Shown piece after piece: positions 1-10,500 of a stretch of 64,000 bases of DNA (its first letter is position 1; the number at the start of each line of letters is the position of its first letter). A program made the position numbers and the translations under genes. The stretch comes from Neisseria weaveri (GTDB taxonomy: Bacteria; Pseudomonadota; Gammaproteobacteria; Burkholderiales; Neisseriaceae), in contig NZ_LR134533.1 in NCBI RefSeq assembly GCF_900638685.1, positions 2,170,001 through 2,234,000 of the forward strand, written 5' to 3'. The notes below the pieces were generated by a model. That model worked only from the letters and a program-made list of their open reading frames with translations. It had not been told where the DNA came from and ran no database searches.

Positions 1-228
1 TTTGAAGATACTTTATTTAAAGGTTTACCGGAAGCGGATATTTACTACATTATATGTAATGATAAATCAGGGGTAAAACCGACCATTAATAATAATGTAA
101 TGCAACCTAATTGCAATGGCGGAGCGAAAGACCCGATAAGTATCAAGGTAGCATGGCAACAGAATGTTGAGCGCTCCGATGGAAGCGGCAAGGTTGTTTA
201 CAGTTATCAAGTTCGGGTAGCAGAATAA
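1..228 (+). CDS. pilV: Type IV pilus minor pilin PilV/PilI, C-terminal fragment
   Basis: The first reading frame is open from base 1 to a TAA at 226-228, giving about 75 C-terminal residues. The 5' end lies outside the window. The fragment holds two cysteines (IICND, NCNGG) and ends in an ISIKVAWQQN...YQVRVAE strand pattern, like the C-terminus of PilV-family pilus modification proteins. The assignment rests mainly on position: in Neisseria this protein (PilI/PilV) directly precedes PilJ/PilW. The next gene starts inside its stop codon (TAATG), so the two are translationally coupled. By family it would be a minor pilin at the inner membrane that helps pilus assembly. No N-terminal prepilin signal can be checked. 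Confidence 0.7.
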   Translation, partial: FEDTLFKGLPEADIYYIICNDKSGVKPTINNNVMQPNCNGGAKDPISIKVAWQQNVERSDGSGKVVYSYQVRVAE

Positions 229-1265
229 TGATGAAGCAAAAATATACCAAAAACGTCATAGCACCTTGCAAAGACAAAACCGCAATGTCGGGTTTCAGCT
301 TGATTGAATTTCTGATTGCCAGTGCATTAAGTGTGATTGTGCTGATTGCTGTCGGAACGGGATATTTATCTTCTCGTAAATTGAATGATGGCACTAATTC
401 CCGTTTAGCCGTGCAACAGGATTTGCGTCATGCTTCCAATATGATTGTTCGCGATGCACATATGGCGGGTTTGTTTGGTTGTTTCAACATGTCGTCGCGC
501 ATGAGGGCAGATATCGTTGATAATCAGAGCAGTGCTCAAGAAGCATTTAGATTGGCAGGTTCTACCGATTACCTGATTCCTGTTAAAGAAATTCCTGCAG
601 GTCAATTTTCTGTTAGCGGATTTATTCCTAATTCTCCTGTGTTGGTTTTCCGCTATGGCGTGGGCACGGGATCTATCAATAATCTGACTGAGGATATTCC
701 TGACAATGCACCTTTGGTTTACGGTAATTGCAATAAATTGGTGAGACCGGCAGCTGACGGCACGGCAGGTGTTGACTTGCAGACGGTATCGGCAGCGTTG
801 GGAGCTACCGGACAAATACATGATATTTCCGTGATGCGATATGTGGTTCATGCTTATGCAACAGGAACGGTGGGAGGACAACCAGGGTTATATAGATTCC
901 GATTGGAAAATGGAAATCGTTGGGGATCGCCTCAATTATTGATGAAGCCCAAAGAGATACCTCCATCAATACGGACTTCAAATGATGAAGATCGTATATT
1001 GGAGATGTCGATGGAGTATGTTTACGTAAGTAATTGTCCTGATGGTCATGGACTGTCAGAAAGGTTTGAATACACGACGACCTTAAAAAACAGTATTTCT
1101 GGTGCAACAACTTCAACCGTACCTGCAAATCAGACGGCTTCTCCGGCAATGGTAAGCATCACCATCAAAGAAAAAGAAAATGGAATAGAGACTAAGGATA
1201 CGTTTATTTACAATATTGATGCTTCATTGAAAGGGGGGAATGTATGCGCAGAACGAACATTCTAA
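228..1265 (+). CDS. pilW: Type IV pilus minor pilin PilW (PilJ)
   Basis: This 345-residue prepilin-like protein has a leader of about 23 residues, the peptidase D site G-FSLIE with Glu at +5, and a hydrophobic helix (about residues 24-48). The pattern RLAVQQDLRHASNMIVRDAHMAGLFGC that follows is typical of PilW-family minor pilins. Length and order match meningococcal PilJ/PilW in the pilHIJKX cluster, whose products prime pilus assembly. ATG at 228 overlaps the preceding TAA; a second ATG follows at once, so the start is uncertain by one codon. The 3' end overlaps pilK by 22 bp, indicating one operon. Confidence 0.9.
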   Translation: MMKQKYTKNVIAPCKDKTAMSGFSLIEFLIASALSVIVLIAVGTGYLSSRKLNDGTNSRLAVQQDLRHASNMIVRDAHMAGLFGCFNMSSRMRADIVDNQSSAQEAFRLAGSTDYLIPVKEIPAGQFSVSGFIPNSPVLVFRYGVGTGSINNLTEDIPDNAPLVYGNCNKLVRPAADGTAGVDLQTVSAALGATGQIHDISVMRYVVHAYATGTVGGQPGLYRFRLENGNRWGSPQLLMKPKEIPPSIRTSNDEDRILEMSMEYVYVSNCPDGHGLSERFEYTTTLKNSISGATTSTVPANQTASPAMVSITIKEKENGIETKDTFIYNIDASLKGGNVCAERTF

Positions 1266-1804
1266 AAACAGGCCGTCTGAAATCCAAACAGCAAGAACAG
1301 GGGTTTACGCTGTTTATCGTGATGATGGTAATGATTTTGGTGGCGTTTTTGGTGGTTGCGGCTACACAATCCTACAATACAGAGCAGCGTATCGGTGTGA
1401 ACGATGCAGATAGAAAATTTGCTTTGGAATTGGCAGAGGCTGCATTACGTAAGGGAGAGAATGACATTGTCGATTTTGAAGCGGTAACATTCAGAGCAGA
1501 TTGTCAAGACGGATTATGTGCATCGGCAGGCTCCGCAGCAGTTGTTGTCAACAATCTGACGATTGAAGCAGAGACGGGGAATACCCCTGCCTGGAAGCGT
1601 ATGTGTGATTCCAAGCTTTGTATAGAAACCAATGGTAGAATATATGAAACGGCAGCCAAATTTTCCAGCAAAAAGCCGCGTTACATTATTGAATATATTA
1701 GAACTCAGGACGACGGAGCGGTTATTTTCCGAGTAACTTCCAGAGCATGGGGAAGAAATAAAAATACGGTGGTAACACTCCAATCTTATGTTCAGGTAGG
1801 TTGA
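1244..1804 (+). CDS. pilK: Type IV pilus minor pilin PilK (PilX N-terminal family)
   Basis: This 186-residue protein closely follows meningococcal PilK as I recall it: a GFTLFIVMMVMILVAFLVV helix, then SYNTEQRIGVNDADRKFALELAEAALRKGE, and a C-terminal PRYIIEY...VTLQSYVQ. The prepilin site G-FTLFI lacks Glu at +5. That fits the GspK-like tip role of this family and is not a defect. The start is ATG 1244, with a purine-rich AAAGGGGGG ribosome site about 8 bases upstream, inside pilW. The leader encodes GRLKS through a complete AGGCCGTCTGAA uptake sequence at 1270-1281. pilX begins one base after its TGA. Confidence 0.9.
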   Translation: MRRTNILKTGRLKSKQQEQGFTLFIVMMVMILVAFLVVAATQSYNTEQRIGVNDADRKFALELAEAALRKGENDIVDFEAVTFRADCQDGLCASAGSAAVVVNNLTIEAETGNTPAWKRMCDSKLCIETNGRIYETAAKFSSKKPRYIIEYIRTQDDGAVIFRVTSRAWGRNKNTVVTLQSYVQVG

Positions 1805-1805
1805 T

Positions 1806-2294
1806 ATGCATTTCGACAATAAAAAAATTAATACACGGGGATTTACGCTGCCTGAAATGATGGTGGTGGTGGGGATTATTGCTATTCTGTCTATGATTGC
1901 CATTCCCGTTTATACTGGCTATTTGGAAAAAGGCCGTCTGACCATGGCTCAGGCGGAGTTGATGGATTTGAATAATGTTATCCGGCTTGATCGTGTTAGA
2001 AATCCCGGAAAGAGCAATATTCATGCTGAATACTCGGGAAGCGAGTTGGCAAAAAAATTTAGAGTCCATCCCAAAGTTGCCGAATATTACGATATTTCTG
2101 TTGCACCACCGGGTAATACGGCAGCAAAAAGCACACCGGCTTACTATTTGTTGGCTGTGCCGAATGCCAAATCGGGATACAGTAAAGCGGTTTGGATGAA
2201 AAGCACCGGTGAAGTCTACCGTTGTGATTCCGCAGACAGCGCCAGAAATTTTGAAACCTCCGGTAAATGTGAGCGTGTGGGTGGAGCTGAATAG
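1806..2294 (+). CDS. pilX: Type IV pilus minor pilin, PilX-like
   Basis: This 162-residue type IV pilin has a short leader, the processing site G-FTLPEMMVVVGIIAI with Glu at +5, and the family's N-terminal helix. A C-terminal Cys pair (YRCDSAD and SGKCERV) would form the D-region disulfide. Position (last gene of pilVWKX), size and the tail pattern YLLAVPNAKSGYSKAVWMKSTGEVYRC resemble meningococcal PilX, which promotes aggregation and adhesion. The helix segment EKGRLT is encoded by an 11/12 uptake-sequence match at 1931-1942. It could instead be a PilE-like accessory pilin. A DUS hairpin follows the stop. Confidence 0.82.
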   Translation: MHFDNKKINTRGFTLPEMMVVVGIIAILSMIAIPVYTGYLEKGRLTMAQAELMDLNNVIRLDRVRNPGKSNIHAEYSGSELAKKFRVHPKVAEYYDISVAPPGNTAAKSTPAYYLLAVPNAKSGYSKAVWMKSTGEVYRCDSADSARNFETSGKCERVGGAE

Positions 2295-2337
2295 TTTGCA
2301 AACCGGGATATAGAATTAAATCTGTTTTCGTAATATA

Positions 2338-2370
2338 AAAGGCCGTCTGAAAATTTCAGACGGCCTCTTA
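2338..2370. terminator. DUS inverted-pair terminator between pilX and the phosphatase gene
   Basis: An AGGCCGTCTGAA and its reverse complement meet with almost no loop (2340-2366) and are flanked by A and T runs. It sits between convergent genes, so it can serve both strands. Such paired uptake sequences are the commonest intrinsic terminators in Neisseria. Confidence 0.85.
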
Positions 2371-2381
2371 TATTAAACGAT

Positions 2382-2846
2382 TCAAATTAATTTAAGTTTT
2401 CTCAACAACGCTTCGCTGCCGGTTTTGACCAAATGATAAGTTTCATCAAAGTCTCCGGTATACCAAGGATCGGGAACCATTTGATAGCCTGATTCTGGTA
2501 TTAAATCGGTAAGCTTGAAGATTTTATCAGGGTGCAGACCAAACAGTTTTTCGAGGTCTGCCAGATTGTTGTCGTCCATTGCAACCAAAAAATCATATTC
2601 GGCGAAATCGCTTTGTTTTACTTGGCTGCTGATAAAACCTTGTGTGGAGATATTGTGTTTTTGCAAGGCGGCCAATGTGCCGCGGTGCATATTTTCACCA
2701 TTGTGCCAGCCTGATGTGCCTGCGCTGTCGGTTTGGATACGGTGGCCGATTCCCGATTCTTCGGCTATGTGCCGGCACACATATTCCGCCATAGGCGAGC
2801 GGCAGATATTGCCTAAGCATACAAAAAGAATTTTATAGGCCGACAT
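2382..2846 (-). CDS. Low-molecular-weight protein-tyrosine phosphatase
   Basis: This 154-residue protein has the full LMW-PTP signature: the P-loop CLGNICRSP near residue 11, giving the C-X5-R catalytic loop, and the general-acid loop VPDPWY near residue 123. It hydrolyses phosphotyrosine on cytoplasmic proteins; in many bacteria the partner is a BY-kinase of a polysaccharide system, but none is encoded here. The start codon overlaps the stop of the upstream unknown gene (TAATG), so the two are translationally coupled, making that gene a candidate functional partner. It ends at the shared DUS hairpin. Confidence 0.93.
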   Translation of the reverse strand: MSAYKILFVCLGNICRSPMAEYVCRHIAEESGIGHRIQTDSAGTSGWHNGENMHRGTLAALQKHNISTQGFISSQVKQSDFAEYDFLVAMDDNNLADLEKLFGLHPDKIFKLTDLIPESGYQMVPDPWYTGDFDETYHLVKTGSEALLRKLKLI

Positions 2847-3949
2847 TAGGCTTCCTCTGCAAAAAGCGGATTGTGTCCCGGCAGCTTCAAGGCTTGAGCG
2901 TAGTTTGGCAGTTCGTCCTGATCATGTAGAACGTCATGCAGCAGACGGATATTTTCCACGCGGCATTCCATCATTAAATCGAGAAAATCGCGTTGCACGG
3001 TTTCGATGCGTTCGGAAGGAGAAAGCGGCCATGAGAAGACTTGGGGTTGCAGTTCAAACTGGCTGTCTGTGGCGTTGAAGCCGAATAAAAGCTGACCGTC
3101 TTGGGAAGCCATGACAACACCTACACGCGGACTTTGCAGGCGGATAGCACGGATGGCGTTAGTGGCAAATACGTCTAAAGCCATACGTAATCGCATATGG
3201 TTGCCTTCGGTGAGTGCGCAAAGCGGTGTTGCCGGACTTAGAGGGTTGGTAAATAAGGTAAGGCCGGGCTGGCTTAATGCCTGCTGCCATACTTGCATTA
3301 AAGGTAATGCGGCTTCGCGCAGGTTGCCATTGAGTGCGTCGATTATGGATGCATCGCCGTAACCTAAAGCATATAAGACATGTACGGATTGGTCGGAGGG
3401 AATGTTTAATGTTTGTACGGCGTTGAGTTTCTGAGCCAATTCTTCGGCGGCAGATTGATGGAGCTTGGCGTTAAACCATTGGCCGGCATTGATTTCGGCT
3501 AATTGTTTGGATGTAACCAATGACGGCAGCCAATTCGCGCGCTCTAATATTCTCAAGTGGGGGTAGTTGGCCAAGCAGGCTGAGATTTCCACAGAAGGCG
3601 CGGATAGAGGCAGTGAGATTTCTTGATTGCAGCCGGCTACCAGCACAACAGGCAAGGCAAACCATTGGACTTCGTTTTCTTCTTTGGCCTGCAATACGGA
3701 ATCCAATGCATTCAGCAGAGCGCGGTAGGATTCGGAATTGGGAGCCATGCTCATGGCCACAGACAGATTCAAGTAGAAATTTTGCTTCAACATCATGTAG
3801 ATTTCGGCGTGAAGCGACTCTTCTGCCAATTTGCGTTGTGCCCCGGATTGGTTGGCGGCAATGTGTCCGGCGTGTACCAGCAATTGGTTTTTGACCGGAT
3901 CGGTAGGATAGGGGCGTGAGTCAGGTAGTGTGTGTTGCGGATTGCTCAT
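2846..3949 (-). CDS. Conserved-looking protein of unknown function, coupled to LMW-PTP
   Basis: I do not recognise this 367-residue protein. It appears soluble, with no signal peptide and no clear membrane segment. The N-terminal third is helical and the middle has short beta-like stretches (WFALPVVLVAG, RVGVVMASQDGQLLFGF). The frame extends to an ATG at 3967, but the internal ATG at 3949 (MSNPQHT) has a GAG-type ribosome site just upstream and is preferred. It overlaps the phosphatase start by TAATG. A regulatory or substrate link to the phosphatase is inference only. An inverted DUS pair lies upstream at 3998-4025. Confidence 0.8.
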   Translation of the reverse strand: MSNPQHTLPDSRPYPTDPVKNQLLVHAGHIAANQSGAQRKLAEESLHAEIYMMLKQNFYLNLSVAMSMAPNSESYRALLNALDSVLQAKEENEVQWFALPVVLVAGCNQEISLPLSAPSVEISACLANYPHLRILERANWLPSLVTSKQLAEINAGQWFNAKLHQSAAEELAQKLNAVQTLNIPSDQSVHVLYALGYGDASIIDALNGNLREAALPLMQVWQQALSQPGLTLFTNPLSPATPLCALTEGNHMRLRMALDVFATNAIRAIRLQSPRVGVVMASQDGQLLFGFNATDSQFELQPQVFSWPLSPSERIETVQRDFLDLMMECRVENIRLLHDVLHDQDELPNYAQALKLPGHNPLFAEEA

Positions 3950-3997
3950 CGTATTTCTCGGCTGCATTTAAATAGAAAGAGAGATTATATCAATATC

Positions 3998-4025
3998 AGG
4001 CCGTCTGAAAAGTTTTCAGACGGCG
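3998..4025. repeat. Inverted DUS pair in a divergent intergenic region
   Basis: AGGCCGTCTGAA (3998-4009) faces TTCAGACGGC about 5 bases later. The flanking genes are transcribed away from each other, so it is not at a gene end. It would fold in the leader of the leftward gene, or simply act as an uptake site. Confidence 0.7.
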
Positions 4026-4094
4026 ATAAGGTTTGTTGATGGACACCCAAATAAGATTCAAGCAGTTTGCTGTTGCAGATGCGGGGGGAGTGGA

Positions 4095-4123
4095 TTGGGG
4101 AAATGTTGTTGCTGTGCTATAAT
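4095..4123 (+). promoter_or_regulatory. Candidate extended -10 promoter for ybiT
   Basis: A perfect TATAAT at 4118-4123 is preceded by TGC, giving an extended -10 element. TTGGGG lies 17 bases upstream at 4095-4100. The element is 40 bases before the ybiT ATG, a normal sigma-70 leader length. Confidence 0.55.
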
Positions 4124-4162
4124 CCTGCCCATTTGATTTTAATTTTCGATAAGGCTTGAATA

Positions 4163-5791
4163 ATGATTTCTACTAACGGCATTACCATGCAGTTCGGCGC
4201 GAAGCCGCTGTTTGAAAATGTGTCTGTGAAATTCGGCGAAGGCAACCGCTATGGCTTGATCGGCGCCAACGGATCGGGGAAATCCACCTTTATGAAGATT
4301 TTGGGTGGGGATTTGGAGCAAACCAGCGGAGAGGTGGCGATTGAGCACGGTGTCCGTTTGGGTAAATTGCGCCAGGATCAGTTTGCTTACGAAGATATGC
4401 GCGTGTTGGATGTCGTATTGATGGGGCACACGGAAATGTGGGCGGCGATGACCGAGCGTGATGCGATTTATGCGAATTTGGAAGCGACGGAGGACGATTA
4501 CATGCGTGCCGCCGATTTGGAAGCCAAGTTTGCCGAATATGACGGTTATACAGCCGAAGCGCGTGCAGCGGAATTGTTGAGCGGTGTCGGTATTTCCGAA
4601 GAGCTGCATAACGCCACCATGAGCGAAGTCGCCCCCGGCTTCAAGCTGCGCGTGTTGTTGGCACAGGCTCTGTTTTCCAAACCCGATGTATTACTGCTCG
4701 ACGAGCCGACCAATAATTTGGACATCAATACCATCCGTTGGCTTGAAGGTGTGTTGAACCAGTATGATTCAACGATGATCATTATTTCCCACGACCGCCA
4801 CTTCTTAAATGAAGTATGTACTCACATGGCGGATTTGGATTACAACACCATCACCATTTATCCCGGCAATTACGACGACTATATGCTTGCCTCGGCTCAG
4901 GCGCGCGAGCGTACCATGAAAGACAATGCCAAAGCCAAAGAAAAGCTGCAGGAATTACAAGAATTCGTCGCACGCTTCTCTGCCAACAAATCCAAAGCCC
5001 GTCAGGCGACCAGCCGCTTGAAACAGGCAGATAAAATTAAAGCGGAAATGGTGGAAGTAAAGCCTTCTACCCGCCAAAATCCCTACATCCGATTCGAGAG
5101 CGATGAGAAATCAAAACTCCACCGTCAGGCGGTTGAAGTGGAGGGTTTGAGTAAGCGTTTTGAAACCCAACTGTTTAAAAACTTGAATTTCATTTTGGAA
5201 GCCGGGGAGCGTTTGGCGATTATCGGTCCGAACGGTGCCGGTAAATCAACTTTACTGAAATTGCTGGCAGGTGCATATAACCCTGAATACAGCGAAGGCG
5301 TACAAGCGGATAGCGGCACGATCAAGTGGGCTGAAAAAGCGCAAATCGGTTACTACCCGCAAGATCATGAAAATGATTTTGATGTCGATATGGACTTGAC
5401 CGAATGGATGCGTCAATGGGGTCAGGAGGGTGACGACGAGCAAGTGATCCGCGGTACACTGGGCCGTTTGTTGTTTGGCAGTAATGATGTGGTGAAAAAA
5501 GTCAAAGTGCTGTCGGGCGGAGAGAAAGGCCGCATGCTTTACGGCAAACTGTTGTTGCTGAAGCCAAACGTGCTGATTATGGACGAACCAACCAACCATA
5601 TGGATATGGAAAGTATCGAATCCTTGAATATGGCATTGGAAAAGTATAACGGAACATTGATTTTCGTTTCACACGACCGTCAATTCGTGTCTTCTTTGGC
5701 CACTCAAATTATCGAGCTGGACGGTAAAGGCGGTTACGAACATTATTTGGGCGATTACGAAAGCTATCTGGAGAAAAAAGGCTTGGCATAA
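4163..5791 (+). CDS. ybiT: ABC-F family ATPase, YbiT type
   Basis: This 542-residue protein has two ABC ATPase domains and no membrane segment. Walker A motifs are GANGSGKST (residues 34-42) and GPNGAGKST (near 355). Signatures are a degenerate first ([15 protein letters not shown]) and LSGGEKGRM in the second domain, with Walker [12 protein letters not shown] and [11 protein letters not shown]. The charged linker (about 245-300) is the P-site tRNA interaction motif. It aligns almost throughout with E. coli YbiT as I recall it. ABC-F proteins act on the ribosome. The start is ATG 4163. A DUS hairpin with a T run follows the stop. Confidence 0.93.
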   Translation: MISTNGITMQFGAKPLFENVSVKFGEGNRYGLIGANGSGKSTFMKILGGDLEQTSGEVAIEHGVRLGKLRQDQFAYEDMRVLDVVLMGHTEMWAAMTERDAIYANLEATEDDYMRAADLEAKFAEYDGYTAEARAAELLSGVGISEELHNATMSEVAPGFKLRVLLAQALFSKPDVLLLDEPTNNLDINTIRWLEGVLNQYDSTMIIISHDRHFLNEVCTHMADLDYNTITIYPGNYDDYMLASAQARERTMKDNAKAKEKLQELQEFVARFSANKSKARQATSRLKQADKIKAEMVEVKPSTRQNPYIRFESDEKSKLHRQAVEVEGLSKRFETQLFKNLNFILEAGERLAIIGPNGAGKSTLLKLLAGAYNPEYSEGVQADSGTIKWAEKAQIGYYPQDHENDFDVDMDLTEWMRQWGQEGDDEQVIRGTLGRLLFGSNDVVKKVKVLSGGEKGRMLYGKLLLLKPNVLIMDEPTNHMDMESIESLNMALEKYNGTLIFVSHDRQFVSSLATQIIELDGKGGYEHYLGDYESYLEKKGLA

Positions 5792-5810
5792 GCCGGTGCC
5801 TTTTAGAAAA

Positions 5811-5847
5811 GAGGCCGTCTGAAAATTCAGACGGCCTCTTTCTTTTT
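5811..5847 (+). terminator. DUS-hairpin terminator after ybiT
   Basis: GAGGCCGTCTGAA pairs with TTCAGACGGCCTC (5811-5838) and is followed by a T-rich tail, 20 bases after the ybiT stop codon. Confidence 0.85.
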
Positions 5848-6030
5848 AAGAAAAATCAATTATTCAAAAACTTTCAATATCAAGCAATGCATAATATAAA
5901 TTTATTTCGCATAAATAATTCATTTTTTAAGGCAAATCATCTAATTTTGACCTGTATCAAAAAGCTAAAGCAGTTTTTATCTATAATGAAATCCAATAAT
6001 TTAATAATAAGTCTGAATAGGAACAAAATT

Positions 6031-6165
6031 ATGGAGCTGATTAACGAGTTATTGAAATCGACTATGGGGATTTTATCGTTATTCACCATTACATTTATTA
6101 TTGCAATGGCGATTTTTTTATTTTTCTGGGTGAAAAAACAAGCAGATAAAAAGCCTGGAAACTGA
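6031..6165 (+). CDS. DUF3149-like 44-residue membrane mini-protein
   Basis: The protein starts MELINELLKSTMGILSLF and has one transmembrane helix (about residues 14-33) followed by a basic tail (VKKQADKK). This matches the short DUF3149 membrane proteins of beta-proteobacteria, whose function is unknown. ATG 6031 has an AGGAAC ribosome site about 9 bases upstream. The open frame continues to an ATG at 5887, but that extension is AT-rich, lacks a ribosome site and is not protein-like. A TATAAT at 5982-5987 could be its -10, without a good -35. A hairpin with nine T follows. Confidence 0.75.
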   Translation: MELINELLKSTMGILSLFTITFIIAMAIFLFFWVKKQADKKPGN

Positions 6166-6194
6166 TTTCTCTTTCCTCTTGATGTGTGTGTGTT

Positions 6195-6226
6195 TGGGTG
6201 TGGCCGAGGTCACCCCCTTTTTTTTT
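6195..6226 (+). terminator. Intrinsic terminator after the DUF3149-like gene
   Basis: A GC-rich stem (GGG..TGGCC against GGTCA..CCC, one wobble pair, short loop) is followed by nine T at 6218-6226. It is not DUS-based, unlike most terminators here. A (TG)n stretch precedes it. Confidence 0.6.
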
Positions 6227-6275
6227 GGACATTTGAATTGTATTAATCTGTATTTGAAGTCTTATTCTTATATAG

Positions 6276-7232
<957 letters not shown>

Positions 7233-7265
7233 TTTCTATATCTCGATTTTGAGCATTAATTTGAA

Positions 7266-7299
7266 AGAGGCCGTCTGAATTTTCAGACGGCCTCTTTAT
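7266..7299 (+). terminator. DUS-hairpin terminator after argB
   Basis: AGAGGCCGTCTGAA and TTCAGACGGCCTCT form a perfect inverted pair followed by TTTATG, 33 bases past the argB stop. Confidence 0.85.
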
Positions 7300-7450
7300 G
7301 CTCGATTAAAGATTATCGGAGCAGATTGTTCATTATGCAAGTATTTGACTGAAAATATAGATTATTGCTTTTGTAAAATAGAAAAAAAGGATTTTTAGGA
7401 TTATAATCCGTTAAGTAGGGAATGAATTTTGAAATATTCTGCTTAATTGC

Positions 7451-7478
7451 TTGAAGCAGGGTGTAGGCAGGATATTTT
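7451..7478 (+). promoter_or_regulatory. Weak candidate promoter for putA
   Basis: TTGAAG (7451-7456) and TATTTT (7473-7478) are 16 bases apart, 54 bases before the putA ATG. A perfect TATAAT at 7402-7407 is an alternative but lacks a recognisable -35. Confidence 0.3.
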
Positions 7479-7532
7479 ATTTAATAGTCATACCTTGTTA
7501 GAAAAATTGAAACGATTAGGAGAATTGGTTTT

Positions 7533-10500
7533 ATGTTTGATTTTGCCCAACATAAATCAGAGTTGCGTCAGGCTGTTACGGCAGCGTACAGACGAAATGA
7601 GGCTGAAGCGGTAGCCGATATGCTGAAACAGGCGGAGATGAGTGCGGAAGAAAAAAACGCCGCTGCCGCTCTTGCCCGCCGTTTGGTTACGCAGGTTCGT
7701 GCGAACCGTACCAAAGCCAGCGGTGTGGATGCGCTGATGCACGAATTCTCTTTGTCGAGCGAGGAAGGCGTGGCTTTGATGTGCCTGGCTGAAGCTTTAT
7801 TGCGTATTCCGGATAATGAAACGCGTAATAAATTGATTCAGGATAAATTGGCCGGTGCGGATTGGAAAAGCCATCTGAATAACAGCCCGTCTTTGTTTGT
7901 GAATGCGGCGGCTTGGGGTTTGTTGATTACCGGTAAATTGACAGCGGCAACAGACGAGAAAAGCATGGGTATGGCGTTGACGCGTATGTTGGGTAAGGGC
8001 GGTCAGCCTTTGATCCGAAAAGGCGTTGATTATGCAATGCGCCTGCTCGGTAAACAGTTTGTAACCGGACAGACTATCGAAGAAGCACTGCAAAACGGTA
8101 AAGAGCGGGAAAAACTGGGCTACCGTTTTTCCTTCGATATGTTGGGCGAAGCGGCAATGACTCAGGAAGATGCCGACCGATATTATCAAGATTACGTCAA
8201 TGCCATCCACGCAATCGGTAAAGATGCGGCTAATGCCGGTGTTTATGAGGGTAACGGTATTTCCGTGAAGCTGTCGGCGATTCATCCGCGTTATTCACGC
8301 GCGCAGTATGACCGTGTAATGGGCGAACTGCTGCCGCGCTTGAAAGAGCTGTTTGTCTTGGCAAAACAATACAATATCGGTTTGAACATCGATGCAGAAG
8401 AAGCCAATCGTTTGGAGTTGTCTTTGGATTTGATGGAGGCTTTGGTTTCCGACCCTGACTTGGCTGGCTATAACGGAATCGGTTTTGTAGTTCAGGCCTA
8501 TCAAAAGCGTTGCCCGTTTGTAATTGATTATTTGATTGATTTGGCGCGTAGAAATAATCAGAAGTTGATGATCCGTTTGGTAAAAGGTGCGTATTGGGAC
8601 AGTGAAATCAAATGGGCGCAGGTTGATGGTTTGGAAGGCTATCCTGTTTACACGCGCAAAGTACACACCGACGTTTCTTATTTGGCTTGTGCGCGTAAGT
8701 TGTTAGCTGCGCAAGATGCGGTTTTTCCGCAGTTTGCTACGCATAATGCTTATACTTTGGCAGCCATTTATGAAATGGGTAAAGGAAAAGATTTTGAACA
8801 CCAATGCCTGCACGGTATGGGTGAGACTTTGTACGACCAAGTGGTCGGTCCGCAAAATTTAGGCCGTAGGGTGCGTATTTATGCGCCTGTCGGTACGCAT
8901 GAAACTTTATTGGCCTATTTGGTCCGCCGTTTGTTGGAAAACGGTGCGAACTCCTCATTTGTTAATCAAATTGTGGATGAGAAAGTCAGTATTGATGATT
9001 TGATTAAGTGTCCTTTGGAAACGGCGGCACAAACGCAAGGAACGATGCATGCCGCTTTGCCTTTGCCACGTAATCTTTATGGTAAAGGCCGTCTGAATTC
9101 CCAAGGCTTGGATTTAAGCAATGAGTTTGTTTTAAAACAATTGCAGCAGGATATGAATGAAGCTGCAAACCAAACTTGGCATGCAGAATCTGTTGCGGCG
9201 GTTCCGGTAGAAAACCGACAGCCGCATGCAGTTAAAAATCCTGCGGATCATCACGATGTTGTCGGTCAAGCCGCATTTATTCAGACGGCCTCTATTGCAA
9301 ACGTTATTGGAGCGGCAAAAGCAGCGGAGCGGGAATGGGCCGGAAAAATGCCGTCTGAACGGGCGGAGTGTTTGCGCCGTTTTGCCGATTTATTGGAAAG
9401 CCATACTCCCGCATTGATGATGCTGGCGGTACGGGAAGCCGGTAAAACTTTGAATAACGCGATTGCCGAGGTTCGGGAAGCGGTGGACTTCTGCCGTTAT
9501 TATGCGAATGAAGCAGAGACAACGTGTTCAGGCCGTTTGCCGGTCGGAACGATTGTGGCCGTCAGCCCGTGGAATTTCCCGTTGGCGATTTTTATCGGAG
9601 AAGTGGTAGCGGCTTTGGCTGTGGGCAATACTGTGGTTGCCAAGCCTGCGGAACAAACCAGTTTGATTGCACATTATGCCGTCCGTTTGCTGCATTCTGC
9701 AGGTGTTCCTACCAATGTTTTGCAGTTGGTGTTGGGCGCAGGCGAAGCGGGTGCGGCGTTAACTCAGGATGATCGTATTAACGGCGTCATCTTTACCGGT
9801 TCGACCGAAGTGGCCAAGTTGATTAATCAATCTTTGGCAAAACGCGAAGACAATCCGGTGTTGATTGCAGAAACAGGCGGTCAAAATGCCATGATTGTCG
9901 ACAGCACGGCTTTGGCTGAGCAGGTTTGTATGGATGTATTGAATTCGGCTTTTGACAGTGCCGGTCAGCGTTGTTCCGCATTGCGCGTGTTATGTGTGCA
10001 AGAAGATGTTGCCGACCGAATGTTGAAAATGATTAAAGGTGCGATGCGCGAATTGCGTGTCGGTAATCCTATCGATTTGAAAACCGATGTCGGCCCCGTT
10101 ATCGATATGGAAGCGCAGCAAAATCTGTTGTCACATATCAACCGAATGAAAGGCGTGGCTAAGGCTTATCACGAAATTGCATTGCCCGAAAATGCCGAAA
10201 ATTCAACTTTTGTTGCGCCGATTTTATTTGAGTTAAACAACTTAAACGATTTGCAGCGCGAAGTATTCGGCCCCGTTTTACATGTTGTGCGTTATCGTGC
10301 CAACCAGCTGGATAGTCTGATAGATCAAATCAACAGCAAAGGTTACGCGCTTACACACGGTATTCACAGCCGCATCGACAGTACAATCGAGCATATCAGC
10401 CGCCGTATTGAAGCCGGTAATATTTATGTTAACCGCAATATTGTGGGGGCAGTAGTTGGTGTTCAGCCGTTCGGAGGACACGGTTTGTCGGGAACAGGGC

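Noticed and set aside
1230..1243. G6 run upstream of pilK as a phase-variation tract
   Set aside because: Six G are too few for typical slippage, and the run fits a ribosome site.
6182..6193. Short (TG)n repeat as a contingency locus
   Set aside because: Only about five units, lying between a small gene's stop codon and its terminator; no evidence of control.
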